Notes: generated by a model from the sequence alone, not told the origin. Positions 17,466 through 28,087 are shown, counted from the first letter of the stretch. The stretch: DNA of 64,000 bases from an uncultured Dehalococcoidia bacterium (GCA_951812505.1 CATOSI010000001.1:620001-684000), one strand, 5' to 3'. Made by a program: numbers and translations.

Positions 17466-17854
17466 GTTGCCCTTTCCTCTTCTTCAATGACCCCCATGTA
17501 AGTGCCGTCGTCGTGCAGAACTATGCCCTGGTTGATTATGTTCATCGTGCGGTCGCAGCGGCAGCCCGTGGCCTCCAGGTGGAACATCATCTTGTCCGTG
17601 AACAGTCGGTGGATAGGCGCTATGTCGTCGAACTCGCTTTGTACCTCGACGCAGACAGCTTCCATTCGGCGGCGTGTCTCGGAAGAGCCTTTGGAGATTA
17701 TGTATAGATCAATGTCGCTCTGGTCGTTGGCCTCACCCCGCGCCACCGATCCGAACAGGATGACGGAATGAACCTCATCGCGCATCCTGTTCAATAGCCG
17801 CTCCACCAGAGTATCGGCTATCTTGCGGTTTCGTCGCGATTGCGCTGTAATCAC
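17462..17854 (-). CDS. MNT-type nucleotidyltransferase domain protein
   Basis: The product has the minimal nucleotidyltransferase motif GSVARGEANDQSDIDLYI with the paired aspartates that bind Mg-NTP, followed by a conserved third acid region. Proteins of this size either form two-gene MNT/HEPN toxin-antitoxin modules, where the enzyme adds AMP to its partner, or act on unknown small targets. The chosen start is the GTG at 17854 (130 residues), which has a GAGG about eight bases upstream and lies just after the ispG stop; the longer frame from 17917 overlaps ispG. The gene sits between ispG and proS and overlaps the next small gene by ATGA. Confidence 0.78.
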   Translation of the reverse strand: MITAQSRRNRKIADTLVERLLNRMRDEVHSVILFGSVARGEANDQSDIDLYIISKGSSETRRRMEAVCVEVQSEFDDIAPIHRLFTDKMMFHLEATGCRCDRTMNIINQGIVLHDDGTYMGVIEEEERAT

Positions 17855-17879
17855 CGAAATGTCCTCGCTGTTTCTGATT

Positions 17880-19022
17880 TCAGACCGGAATCGCCATCTC
17901 AGCTTCCGCCTTGTCAACCTCTTCCATCAGCGCCGACAGCATTTCGTCCTCGGCGACTATTCGGGCCTTCTGGCCCTTGCGGAAGATGATGGCACGTCCC
18001 GCGCCGGCGGCGATTCCGACATCGGCGTCCTTGGCTTCGCCCGGCCCGTTTACCTCACATCCCATGACCGCCACCTTGATTGGCGACTTGGTCTTCTTGA
18101 GCAGTTCGTCCACGGTATTGGCGAGACTCACCACATCCACGTCCGCCCTGCCGCAGGACGGGCACGCAACCAGGACCGCGCCCTCTTTCCGCAATTCCAG
18201 CGACTTGAGGATCTCGAAGCCGGTGTACACCTCTTCAACAGGGTCGTCGCTCAGGGAAACACGGATCGTGTCTCCTATGCCGTCGTAGAGAAGCGCTCCC
18301 AGTCCGATTGCGCTGCGTATGCTGCCTGATTTGGCGGTGCCGGACTCCGTTATGCCCAGGTGGAGAGGGTAGGGGACGAGCTTCGCCATTCGCCTGTACG
18401 ACTCGACCGTGGTGTCAATGTCGAACGCCTTGAGGGAGATCTTTATCAGGTCGAAGTCGAGGTCTTCAAGTATTCCAATCTCCCAGAGTCCGGTGGCGAC
18501 CATGTGGTCAACGACGGAGTATTCGTCGTCATCGCCCGTACCCTTGGCGAGCATATTGACGCCGTCCCTGTGCCTGGACAGCCCGCGCGTCTTGCCGATT
18601 CCTCCGACCGGGGGTAGGCTGCCGAAGTTGACGCCGATGCGGATCGGAACTCCTCGCGCCTTTGCCTCCCTGACCACCAGTTCAACTTTCTCCCTGTCTC
18701 GGATGTTGCCGGGATTGAGTCGCAGGCAGTCAACTCCGCTTTCGAGCGCTTTGAGGGCAAGTTGGTAGTGGAAGTGGATGTCGGCAACGAGCGGTATTCG
18801 TATCTGTCGCTTTATGTCTGCCAGGGCCTCCGCCGCTTCCATGTCGGGGACTGCGGAGCGGATTATCTCGCATCCGGCCTCTTCGAGTTCCTTTATCTGC
18901 CGAACTGTGGCGGCAACGTCGCGTGTGTCGGTCTTGGTCATCGACTGGACTGACACAGGCGCGTCCCCGCCAATCTTGACGTCGCCAACATGGAGTGCTT
19001 TCGTAACTCTTCGCTTTATCAT
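17880..19022 (-). CDS. ispG: 4-hydroxy-3-methylbut-2-enyl diphosphate synthase
   Basis: IspG (GcpE) reduces methylerythritol cyclodiphosphate to HMBPP, the penultimate step of the MEP isoprenoid pathway, using a [4Fe-4S] cluster. The 380-residue product has the short bacterial layout: a TIM barrel with VQSMTKTDTRD, LVADIHFH and LRLNPGNI, then the cluster domain with ACPSCGR and GCEVNGPGEA supplying the three cysteines and the glutamate. It follows rseP by about 60 bases and shares the operon with dxr, so two MEP-pathway enzymes are cotranscribed. Its end overlaps the 5' extension of the nucleotidyltransferase frame but not the start I prefer there. Confidence 0.97.
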   Translation of the reverse strand: MIKRRVTKALHVGDVKIGGDAPVSVQSMTKTDTRDVAATVRQIKELEEAGCEIIRSAVPDMEAAEALADIKRQIRIPLVADIHFHYQLALKALESGVDCLRLNPGNIRDREKVELVVREAKARGVPIRIGVNFGSLPPVGGIGKTRGLSRHRDGVNMLAKGTGDDDEYSVVDHMVATGLWEIGILEDLDFDLIKISLKAFDIDTTVESYRRMAKLVPYPLHLGITESGTAKSGSIRSAIGLGALLYDGIGDTIRVSLSDDPVEEVYTGFEILKSLELRKEGAVLVACPSCGRADVDVVSLANTVDELLKKTKSPIKVAVMGCEVNGPGEAKDADVGIAAGAGRAIIFRKGQKARIVAEDEMLSALMEEVDKAEAEMAIPV

Positions 19023-19081
19023 GTTGGGTAAGCTCCCACTTCCAGAAGACTGTGTTACTGCTGAATCGCCTGTCTAAGAGC

Positions 19082-20338
19082 TTAGGGTATTAGGCTTTCG
19101 CCGGACAAGATTCGTGAGATGTCGAAAAAGCTGACCACGAGTATCAGGCCGATGAGGACGGCGAATCCCACCAGGTGGACCAAGCCCTCTTTTCTCGGAG
19201 AGACGCGCTTTCCTCCGCGTATCCATTCTATCACCACGAAGACCAGTTTCCCGCCGTCCAGAGCCGGAATGGGCAGGATGTTGATTATACCGAGGCTGAT
19301 GCTGAGGAACGCGACCAATTCGAAGAAGATCGTCAGGCCGTATTGATCGGACGCTTCAGCGACCTCGCCGGTGATCTGCGCTATACCGATGGGACCTGTG
19401 AAACCCGGGTTGGGACCTCCACCGGCCCACTGCTGGAATGCGTCCTTGGTCGTCGTCAGTATCTCCCATATTCGTCCCGCCGCGTCCGGGACAGCCCGGA
19501 GCGGGGGCTGCCGTTCCTTGACGAAACGGACATTGCCCGTGCCGATAATGACCCCAACCGCGCCCTGGCTCAGCGTATCGCCCACCTCCAGTTGGCCGTC
19601 GTACCGGCGCGCTTCCCTGAGGCTGACTTGAGTCTGGGGGTCGGTGACCGCTTCCACCACACGGAAACTTGGCGGGTCTGATCTGGGAACGACGGTTACG
19701 GTCTCAACAACCGCGAATTCGGGGGACTGCCCAAGCCCGGATACTATGGAGCCGCGCCGTATGTTCAGCTCCGTCTCGATTCCCAGATATGAATTGACCT
19801 TATCTATCAAGTCGTAATGGTTTCTGACCCGCTCTCCGTTGACCGCGAGGATCTGGTCTCCGGGCCTGATTCCGGCTTCGGCGGCAGGGGACCTGGGCGC
19901 GACGCCGCTGATCTGCACCGTCCCGACGGGAACGTCGCGGGGCAGCAGGAAGATTATCGTGAATATGACCAGGGGCGTGAGGAAGTTCATGAATGAACCG
20001 GCCACCAGCACAATGGCGCGCTTGAGCGGGGTTTGGTCCGTGAAGCGACGCCCGCTGTCAGGGTTTGCAGATTCGAGCCTGGCCTGTTCGGCAGAGTCAG
20101 GTACGCCGGCGGCATTATCCTCGCCCAGCATCCTTACGAATCCGCCAAGCGGTATCCAGTTTATGGAGTAGAGGGTCTCGCCGTAGCGGACTCCGAACAT
20201 GCGGGGAGGGAAGCCGAAGCCGAATTCCAGGACCTTGATGCCGAATCGCTTCGCGGCCAGGTAGTGTCCGAGTTCGTGAACGAAGATCAGGAAAGCAAGC
20301 ACCGGGACTATGAGCAGCCAGGACAGCGGTCCAAACAT
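19082..20338 (-). CDS. rseP: Site-2 (RIP) metalloprotease RseP/MmpA-type
   Basis: This intramembrane zinc protease cleaves membrane-anchored regulators. The active site HELGH is at residues 21-25 in the first membrane helix, with the second metal motif in PIPALDGGKL near the C-terminus. A single PDZ domain is seen around residues 135-215 (SPAAEAGIRPGDQILAVNG). At 418 residues it is close to the usual size. The start codon lies one base after the dxr stop, so the two are coupled; this order is widespread. Substrates such as an anti-sigma factor cannot be identified in the window. Confidence 0.95.
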   Translation of the reverse strand: MFGPLSWLLIVPVLAFLIFVHELGHYLAAKRFGIKVLEFGFGFPPRMFGVRYGETLYSINWIPLGGFVRMLGEDNAAGVPDSAEQARLESANPDSGRRFTDQTPLKRAIVLVAGSFMNFLTPLVIFTIIFLLPRDVPVGTVQISGVAPRSPAAEAGIRPGDQILAVNGERVRNHYDLIDKVNSYLGIETELNIRRGSIVSGLGQSPEFAVVETVTVVPRSDPPSFRVVEAVTDPQTQVSLREARRYDGQLEVGDTLSQGAVGVIIGTGNVRFVKERQPPLRAVPDAAGRIWEILTTTKDAFQQWAGGGPNPGFTGPIGIAQITGEVAEASDQYGLTIFFELVAFLSISLGIINILPIPALDGGKLVFVVIEWIRGGKRVSPRKEGLVHLVGFAVLIGLILVVSFFDISRILSGESLIP

Positions 20339-20339
20339 G

Positions 20340-21482
20340 CTATGACCTCACCAGCTCGCACACCCTGTCATATCCGTCCTGTCCTGCCCGGATAATGTCT
20401 GATAGCTCCGGCTCCTGGATGCTCTCATGATCGTCGAGGGCGGCGCGAATAACCTGTTCGATTTCCAGGAATCCAATCTGTCCCTTCAGGAAGGAGTCCA
20501 CAGCGGCGTCATTCGCCCCACTGAGGGCTGCGGCCCATGTGCCTCCTCGCTTTGCGAATCCGATTGCCATTTCAAAGCAAGGATACCGTTCCCGGTCCCA
20601 ATCCTGGAATGTGAGGGCTGCGGTGGCCAGTGGATCGAAGCGGTCAATCTTAGGATTGTCCAGGCGGTCAGGGTAGAGCAGGGCATACTGGATGGGAAGA
20701 CGCATGTCCGGCTTACTCATCTGGGCTTTGACCGACCCATCTACGAACTCGACCATGGAGTGGATGACACTTTGAGGGTGGATCACAATTTCAATGTCGT
20801 CCCAGGGCATACCGAAAAGCCAGTGCGCTTCGATCACCTCGAATGCCTTGTTCATAAGGGTAGCGGAGTCAACGGTGATCTTCTGACCCATACTCCAGGT
20901 CGGGTGCCTCAGCGCCTGTTCGGGAGTGACTGACGAAAGTTGATTCAAGGGAGTGTCCCTGAACGCGCCACCAGAGGCCGTGATAATCAGCCTTGAGACG
21001 GTTGCGCGTTCGCCCCGAATGCACTGCCATATCGCATTCGGTTCGCTGTCCAAAGGCATCAGGTCAACGCCCTCTGCGGAAGCGAGCGAAGTCACCAACT
21101 CTCCGGCCATGACTATGGTTTCTTTGTTCGCGAGCGCTATCTGCTTGCGCGCGGAAATCGCTGCCAGAGTTGGGCCTATCGCCACGTCACCCGTGGTCGC
21201 AGTGACAACGATATCTACATCGTCATGGCGAACGAGTTCGATCAGGTCGCATTCCTCAACGTAGTTGGGAAGAAGTTGAGATTTTTCGTCCTCGGAGGCG
21301 TTGCAATGGATGAAGCGGGGAAGAAATTCCTGGACCTGTCTGCTCAGCAATTCGACGTTGCGGTTGCAGGCAAGCCCGACGACCTCGAGTAGGTCGGGAA
21401 AAGTCCGCACGACGTCCAGCGTCTGGGTTCCGACCGAGCCGGTGGAACCAAGAATTACCAGACCTTTCTTTCTTCCGTTCAT
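20340..21482 (-). CDS. dxr: 1-deoxy-D-xylulose 5-phosphate reductoisomerase
   Basis: DXR rearranges and reduces DXP to MEP with NADPH, the committed step of the MEP pathway. The N-terminal nucleotide motif LGSTGSVGTQTLDVV is present, as are ALANKETIVMAG, MPLDSEPNAIWQ, ASGGAFRD and the HPTWSMGQKITVDSATLMNK region with metal and substrate ligands. The ATG at 21482 is used (380 residues); a TTG six codons earlier is possible. It heads the minus-strand operon followed by rseP and ispG. No upstream gene on the same strand lies within 150 bases, so the operon promoter is probably in 21483-21658. Confidence 0.96.
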   Translation of the reverse strand: MNGRKKGLVILGSTGSVGTQTLDVVRTFPDLLEVVGLACNRNVELLSRQVQEFLPRFIHCNASEDEKSQLLPNYVEECDLIELVRHDDVDIVVTATTGDVAIGPTLAAISARKQIALANKETIVMAGELVTSLASAEGVDLMPLDSEPNAIWQCIRGERATVSRLIITASGGAFRDTPLNQLSSVTPEQALRHPTWSMGQKITVDSATLMNKAFEVIEAHWLFGMPWDDIEIVIHPQSVIHSMVEFVDGSVKAQMSKPDMRLPIQYALLYPDRLDNPKIDRFDPLATAALTFQDWDRERYPCFEMAIGFAKRGGTWAAALSGANDAAVDSFLKGQIGFLEIEQVIRAALDDHESIQEPELSDIIRAGQDGYDRVCELVRS

Positions 21483-21658
21483 AGCCTCAATCTTACACAA
21501 ACGCAGTGTCTATTCCAACGCATTCCTGGATAGTAAGGTGTTTCGCGCGAAGGTGAATGGCAACCCGAATGCAGGATTGGTCAGATAATGGGGATTTGGA
21601 CGGAATCATGGAACCGATGCAGGAATATGCGATTGAGTTACAACGTCCTTGAAGGAGT

Positions 21659-22636
21659 TCAAGACCGTGCTCTGCGGCGCCGACGCCACATACGCAGCCA
21701 GAGACGAGGATTTCGCTTCCAGCCCAGATTTGCCGACACGAACCGAGCCACCGAGGGACTTCCTAGTATCAACGGTCGCGCCCAGCGCCTGAGGTCGCGG
21801 ACTCTTGTCTCGTTCGTTTTCCAATTCTCGACCAACGCCGATGACTCGCGCCAGTCCAGCGACGGGAACATCCCCATCGGGCCAGCGCTTCTCTGACCGA
21901 TCATCAGCGCGGAGCCGGCCTCCATCGCAACGGCCACGCCGCCAACGATGTCCCAGAGGTGTGGGTTTGAAGTGTACATGTACTGCGTAATGCCCCGGGA
22001 GACCATAACCAGTTCATACGCAATTGATCCGGTTACCCTCGGATCCCCTGTCTTGCCTCTCATTGGCGTGTCGAACTTGTAAAGCCAATCGAAGGAACCG
22101 GGCAGGGTTATGAGCTGATTTGCCTGTGGTGACTCTAATTCAGCCACTCTGATGGGTTTTCCGTCGGTGAACGCCCCTCCGCCTTTGCGGGCATGATGGA
22201 CAACGCCGCCTTCCTCCGGCCAGGGCGTATAGACCGCGCCCACAACGGGCTCGCCTCTGTACAGGACTCCGACTGAGCAGGCATAAACGGGAAGTCCATG
22301 CAGGAAATTCTTGGTACCGTCCAAAGGATCCAATACCCAAAGGAAGTCTCCGGCTGCTGCCTCATCGTCTTCCGAATTCTCCTCGTCCTCTTCGCCGAGG
22401 ATGTCGTGATCGGGGAAACTCTCGTTGATGCCTTTCACGAGGAATTCCTGAGTCCTGTGGTCGGCATCAGTAACCGGGTCCCGTTGGTTGTCGTCTTTGT
22501 ACTGTATGTCCAGGTTCCCACCGAAGTACTCAGACAGTACTGATCCGCCGCCTCGCGCCAATTCGATAGCGCGCGCCTCTATAGCAGCCAACAGGGTGTC
22601 GTCGAGAGCCCGGGCATCCAAGTTCGTTTCGTTCAT
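21659..22636 (-). CDS. Inositol monophosphatase family protein
   Basis: The 325-residue product is a Mg-dependent phosphatase of the IMPase/FBPase/CysQ superfamily. Motifs are VTDADHRTQ, ILGEEDEE (metal glutamate), WVLDPLDGTKNF (metal aspartates, DPxDGT) and the C-terminal LWDIVGGVAVAMEAG. It may act on inositol phosphate, histidinol phosphate or PAP; sequence does not decide. The start is the ATG at 22636, after the stop of the upstream LDH2-type gene; the longer frame to 22813 runs inside that gene. A basic tail (RRRRRARS) ends the protein, which is unusual. It follows the dehydrogenase by 4 bases, so the two form an operon. Confidence 0.88.
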   Translation of the reverse strand: MNETNLDARALDDTLLAAIEARAIELARGGGSVLSEYFGGNLDIQYKDDNQRDPVTDADHRTQEFLVKGINESFPDHDILGEEDEENSEDDEAAAGDFLWVLDPLDGTKNFLHGLPVYACSVGVLYRGEPVVGAVYTPWPEEGGVVHHARKGGGAFTDGKPIRVAELESPQANQLITLPGSFDWLYKFDTPMRGKTGDPRVTGSIAYELVMVSRGITQYMYTSNPHLWDIVGGVAVAMEAGSALMIGQRSAGPMGMFPSLDWRESSALVENWKTNETRVRDLRRWARPLILGSPSVARFVSANLGWKRNPRLWLRMWRRRRRARS

Positions 22637-22640
22637 TGGC

Positions 22641-23732
22641 TTAATCCAGTGTTGGCAGAGGCGGAAGCTGTAGTTCGGCGCAGATGTCGCTGAACCACTC
22701 GATAACTTCCTTATGCAGCGGAATTCCGTTTGCTCGGCGTTCCTGTTCCTCTTCGTACTCCGAGAGGCCGGGATACATGACACGGTCGTGGCCCGGCGCG
22801 GGAGGAGTCTCACGCAGAGTACGCAGCATATCGTCCATGTTCTGCTTGAACTCGTCCAGGTCGCAGAACGAGGCTATGTTGTAAGCCGCGAAATAGTGGT
22901 GACTAGCGCCGCCGCCGGTAAGCATGGAAGGCCTGTCTCCGGACAACATCGAGGCCAGCACCTCAGACATCAGGCTGAAGCCGTAGCCCTTGTGCGATCC
23001 CTGTTCGCGGGTGCCGCCCAGGGGAAGCTGATAGTACTGGCCGCGCTCAGGCATGGGGACTTCATCCAGTATGGGGTCGCCGTCCGTTCCGGAAATCCAG
23101 CCGCCGAGAAGGTTCGCCCCTACGCGGCTTGCCAGTCCGAGCTTGTTGCCGGCGATAGCAGAAGTGGCCGCATCGAAGAGCAGGAACGGCTCCGCCCCCG
23201 CGGGGGCTGCGATTGCCAGGGGATTGGTCCCGAAGCGGGGTTCCGCTCCGAATGTGGGCAGGACGAGAAGGCCGCCCGCCGTCGCCGTCATACCGACCAT
23301 GTCCTGCTTTGCGGCCAGCATCGCGTGATGTCCGATTGCGCCGGAGTGGCCTGCGTTGTACATCGTCACTGCGCCCATGCCTACGTTGCGCGCCTTCTGG
23401 ATGGCTATCTCCATCGCCTTCGGGCCGAGTATGACGGCGAGGCCGCGGTCGGCGTCAATGGTGGCGGTGGCCGCGGATTCGCGCTCCACCTTCCAGTCGG
23501 GTCTTGGGTTCAGCGTCCCCTGCGAGTATCCCTGCACGTAAGACCTGAGCATATTGGACACGCCGTGCGTCTCGACGCCCCTGAGGTCGGTGGAGACCAG
23601 GACGTCCGCGCCGAGGTCGGAGTCTTCTTCGGTGACCCCCATCTTCTGGAATATGGATGCGACGGTTTCTCGCAGTCCGTCGTGTGGCACATGGATCTCG
23701 TCTTCTTTTGGAACCTTGAATCGTTCGAGCAT
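22641..23732 (-). CDS. Malate/L-lactate dehydrogenase (LDH2/YlbC) family oxidoreductase
   Basis: This family of NAD(P)-dependent 2-hydroxyacid dehydrogenases has its own fold, distinct from classic MDH and LDH. The 363-residue product shows the family segments GVETHGVSN, the glycine/histidine stretch NAGHSGAIGHHAML carrying the catalytic histidine region, AIAAPAG and GGTREQGSHKGYGFSL. Substrates of the family include malate, ureidoglycolate, sulfolactate and 2,3-diketogulonate, so the specific reaction is open. The ATG at 23732 is preceded by GAGGTGG eight bases before it, which decides against the longer frame from 23816. It is the promoter-proximal gene of a two-gene unit with the phosphatase. 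Confidence 0.88.
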   Translation of the reverse strand: MLERFKVPKEDEIHVPHDGLRETVASIFQKMGVTEEDSDLGADVLVSTDLRGVETHGVSNMLRSYVQGYSQGTLNPRPDWKVERESAATATIDADRGLAVILGPKAMEIAIQKARNVGMGAVTMYNAGHSGAIGHHAMLAAKQDMVGMTATAGGLLVLPTFGAEPRFGTNPLAIAAPAGAEPFLLFDAATSAIAGNKLGLASRVGANLLGGWISGTDGDPILDEVPMPERGQYYQLPLGGTREQGSHKGYGFSLMSEVLASMLSGDRPSMLTGGGASHHYFAAYNIASFCDLDEFKQNMDDMLRTLRETPPAPGHDRVMYPGLSEYEEEQERRANGIPLHKEVIEWFSDICAELQLPPLPTLD

Positions 23733-24189
23733 ATTGTTTCCACCTCTTGAACTTGCGATATGAAGCGACAGGATTGTATCAGCAATAGCCGATGCGTTGC
23801 CGCGATTCGGGTACATTCATACTCAACTGCCCGGATCCGTCCTATATGGCCTTTACAGGTCGAGGGGGATGTGTCTCGATGAATGGCGCAATTGGCGGAT
23901 TCGTGGGATTCATATATTCTGATTTATAATCGTACAGGGCTGGAACAGGCGAGTCGCAGGCATGTACAGGGGGCGAATCTGCCCTGAGTTTGCCCTGCGT
24001 CGGCCTGCGTTCGCTATGGAGAGAAATCTCTATGGTCCGAATTCTCGTCAGTATAAATTTGTATTTATGTATCCGGTTCCAGAAACTTTGTTCTTCATGG
24101 GTATATTGTAGCGCATCGGTGGATTGGATGTGTAGTAGAAATGGAAGCGCGGACTACTTAGAAAACATCCTGTTTGTCCTCATATTCGC
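23733..24189. other. Intergenic region upstream of the pyr operon
   Basis: The 457 bases between two divergent genes contain no convincing open frame. The sequence is AT-richer than the flanking genes and includes a small interrupted repeat, CTATGG-AGAGAAATCTCT-ATGG near 24015-24034. Nothing here matches an RNA gene that I can name. Confidence 0.5.
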
Positions 24190-24219
24190 TTGAAAACCAG
24201 GGATAGGCTTGCATAGAAT
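24190..24219 (+). promoter_or_regulatory. Promoter of the pyrimidine operon
   Basis: A -35 box TTGAAA at 24190-24195 and a -10 box TAGAAT at 24214-24219 are separated by 18 bases. The predicted start near 24226 puts the PyrR-binding hairpin at the very beginning of the transcript, as in known PyrR-controlled operons. Confidence 0.6.
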
Positions 24220-24235
24220 GGATTCCACTCTATCG

Positions 24236-25951
<1,716 letters not shown>

Positions 25952-25991
25952 TACCGTTTCAACATGTTTCTGATGTATGGCAACCAGCCCT

Positions 25992-26041
25992 ACCCCTGGA
26001 TTCCCGCCTTCGCGGGAATGACGATCAATGTCAACGTAGCC
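25992..26041. repeat. Dispersed intergenic repeat, copy A
   Basis: An eight-base stem ATTCCCGC (26000-26007) with arm GCGGGAAT (26012-26019) lies in a roughly 50-base unit that starts ACCCCTGG and continues into TGACGATCAATGTCAAC. The same flanks recur at 34204-34275. It lies between pyrB and the NUDIX gene, within the operon. Confidence 0.7.
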
Positions 26042-26061
26042 TGGCAGGGATTTTAGAGTAG

Positions 26062-26472
26062 ATGAATCAGTCACCAGAGCGGCCTACCAGCTATCCCGGC
26101 TGGGATGGGACACTGCCGCGCCACCGGGCGACGGTCATAGTTAGGCGCGACGACCGCGTGCTTGTGGTCCGGGACAGGGGGCGTCCGACCTACGCGCTGC
26201 CTGGCGGTGGAATCGAGGATGGCGAGTTGCCCATAGTCGCGGCGGCCCGCGAACTCTACGAGGAAACCGGACTCGAAGCCTCGGCCATAAGATTCCTGTT
26301 CGTCTTCGAGGGCAAGTACAACGACCATCACCTGTACGAGGTGGAGGCTGACGGCGAGGTTGTCGTTCGGGGAGAGGTGGACGGATTCACATGGTGGGAC
26401 ATGGTGGACGACACGCCCGTATATCCGCATGTCAGGGGCATACTTGAAAGGCTCAGTGGGCTGAATGGCTGA
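26062..26472 (+). CDS. NUDIX hydrolase
   Basis: The 136-residue protein has a complete Nudix box, GGIEDGELPIVAAARELYEETG, spanning about residues 49-70, which binds metal and hydrolyses nucleoside diphosphates linked to another group. Typical substrates are ADP-ribose, diadenosine polyphosphates or oxidised nucleotides; the sequence does not identify one. It lies between pyrB and pyrC in the pyr operon, so a role in nucleotide hygiene is plausible but unproven. The dispersed repeat immediately upstream may mean that the gene was inserted into an older pyrB-pyrC arrangement. Confidence 0.9.
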   Translation: MNQSPERPTSYPGWDGTLPRHRATVIVRRDDRVLVVRDRGRPTYALPGGGIEDGELPIVAAARELYEETGLEASAIRFLFVFEGKYNDHHLYEVEADGEVVVRGEVDGFTWWDMVDDTPVYPHVRGILERLSGLNG

Positions 26473-26518
26473 ACCATACGTGAGACCGATGCTTTGTATG
26501 TTTTAGAGGAGCGAGTGA

Positions 26519-27853
26519 GTGGAGAAGATACTCATCAAAGGCGGCAGAATAGTGGATCCGGCGCAGAGTATGGATATGGTTGGTGATCTGTTCATCAGCG
26601 AGGGTAGGATCTCAGGCATTGAAAGGTCAATCCCGTCCTCCAACGGCGCCCGTGTTATAAACGCTTCAGGCATGGTGGTTTCGCCCGGGTTCATTGATCT
26701 GCACTGCCACCTGCGAGATCCTGGACTGGAGTACAAGGAGACCATCGCCAGCGGCACGCGCGCCGCGGCGAAAGGCGGGTTCACCACGGTCTGCGCCATG
26801 CCCAACACCGAGCCGACGATGCACACGCGAGCTACTGTGGAATACGTGCTGGAAAAGGCGCGAACAGGGGGCGCGGTGCGTGTGCTGCCCATCGGCTGCG
26901 TTACGAAGGGGTCTCTGGGCAAAGAACTGTCTGAGATGGCAGAGTTGGCCGAGGCGGGATGCATCGGATTCAGCGACGACGGTCATCCTGTCGCCGACTC
27001 CAACATCATGAGGCAGGCCCTCAGCTACGCTTCAGGACTAGGACTGCCAATCATAAACCACTGCGAAACTCCTGACTTGTTCAGGGGAGGCCACATGAAC
27101 GAGGGCTGGGTGTCCAACCGCCTCGGACTTCAGGGCGCGCCAAATTCCGCCGAGGAAACCATGGTCGCGCGAGACATATCGCTGGCACAACTGACAGGGG
27201 GGCATATTCACCTGGCGCACATTTCGACGTCCGGTACACTGGATATGGTTAGACGCGCCAAAGACGCTGGAGTACGCGCCACCTGCGAGGTTACGCCGCA
27301 CCATCTAACGCTTACGGATGAGACTGTGATGGGCGGACAGGGCGGAAGTCCATTCGAACCTCTTAGTGAAGACGCTTATGACACTTATGCGAAGGTGAAT
27401 CCGCCACTGAGGGCGCGACCAGACATGAACGCGATGGCCGAGGGTCTGACGGACGGCACGATCGACATCATTGCCACCGACCACGCGCCTCATGGCAGGG
27501 TCGAAAAGCTATGTACTTTCGAGGATGCCGCCATGGGAATAAGCGTGCTGGAGACAGCGTTGGGGTCGGTAATGTCCCTGGTTCACGATGGACATATCGG
27601 CCTGCCCCTGGCGATAGAAAAGCTGACCGCCTCGCCCGCCAACCTGCTCGGACGCTCGGACATCGGAACGCTGCGAACCGGGTCCGAGGCGGATATCGCA
27701 ATCTTCGACCCAGACGCGGAATGGACGGTGGACACGGAGGCGTTCGTGTCGAAGGGCAAGAACTCTCCGCTGCATGGGGTTACGCTCAGGGGTCGGGTGG
27801 TGGTGACGGTGGTGGGGGGTGAGGTGGTGTATGGGAATGGAAGGTCGGCATGA
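26519..27853 (+). CDS. pyrC: Dihydroorotase
   Basis: PyrC cyclises carbamoyl aspartate to dihydroorotate with two zinc ions. The 444-residue protein is the class I type: the metal-binding HCHLRDPG lies at about residues 60-67, followed by GGFTTVCAMPNTEPT, a HISTSGT histidine and TDHAPH. The lysine that is carboxylated in some classes is not obvious from sequence alone. The start is GTG at 26519 with GAGGAG eight bases upstream. Its stop overlaps the ATG of a truncated DUF2283 fragment by ATGA, showing that the TA-type island is joined directly to the operon reading. Confidence 0.96.
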   Translation: MEKILIKGGRIVDPAQSMDMVGDLFISEGRISGIERSIPSSNGARVINASGMVVSPGFIDLHCHLRDPGLEYKETIASGTRAAAKGGFTTVCAMPNTEPTMHTRATVEYVLEKARTGGAVRVLPIGCVTKGSLGKELSEMAELAEAGCIGFSDDGHPVADSNIMRQALSYASGLGLPIINHCETPDLFRGGHMNEGWVSNRLGLQGAPNSAEETMVARDISLAQLTGGHIHLAHISTSGTLDMVRRAKDAGVRATCEVTPHHLTLTDETVMGGQGGSPFEPLSEDAYDTYAKVNPPLRARPDMNAMAEGLTDGTIDIIATDHAPHGRVEKLCTFEDAAMGISVLETALGSVMSLVHDGHIGLPLAIEKLTASPANLLGRSDIGTLRTGSEADIAIFDPDAEWTVDTEAFVSKGKNSPLHGVTLRGRVVVTVVGGEVVYGNGRSA

Positions 27854-27954
27854 GAATCACCTATCATCAAGACGTGAACATCCTGAGAATCATCCTGAAC
27901 GACTCGGGCATCGAGGCGTATCGAGAATCCGAGAACGTCGGAGTACCCGGTTAA
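27850..27954 (+). pseudogene. Truncated DUF2283-type gene
   Basis: A 34-codon frame begins at the ATGA overlap with pyrC. Its start, MRITYHQDVNILRIIL, followed by the acidic region NDSGIEAYRESENVG, resembles DUF2283 proteins, which are about 60-70 residues and often occur next to toxin genes. Here it ends at VPG, about half length. I read it as the remains of an antitoxin-type gene. The alternative is a free-standing micropeptide. Confidence 0.5.
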
Positions 27955-27993
27955 TGGATGACTGAACTTTCTATCCACGCTAGTAGGAGCAAC

Positions 27994-28086
27994 ATGATTG
28001 GGAATGAATTATCGCGGCCCATTGGTCTGGCCGCGGACGAGTTCGCTGTCCCTGACTATTTCGACGATCCTTACTGCCTGAAATAG
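27994..28086 (+). pseudogene. Antitoxin C-terminal remnant (30 codons)
   Basis: The frame starts with an ATG behind TAGGAG and encodes a 30-residue product whose middle, RPIGLAADEFAVPDYFDDP, is nearly the C-terminal tail of the antitoxin at 28395-28847 (RPVGLAAGEFAVPDDFDDP). At DNA level about 45 of 53 bases match (28018-28070 against 28755-28807). The usual final LPEEIIRGFEGR is lost. It looks like an internally deleted antitoxin gene retaining its start and part of its tail. The DUF4926 gene begins one base after its stop. Confidence 0.6.
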
Positions 28087-28087
28087 T

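Noticed and set aside
22713-23750. 345-codon plus-strand frame opposite the LDH2-type gene
   Set aside because: Antisense shadow; the minus-strand gene has the family motifs and a proper ribosome site.
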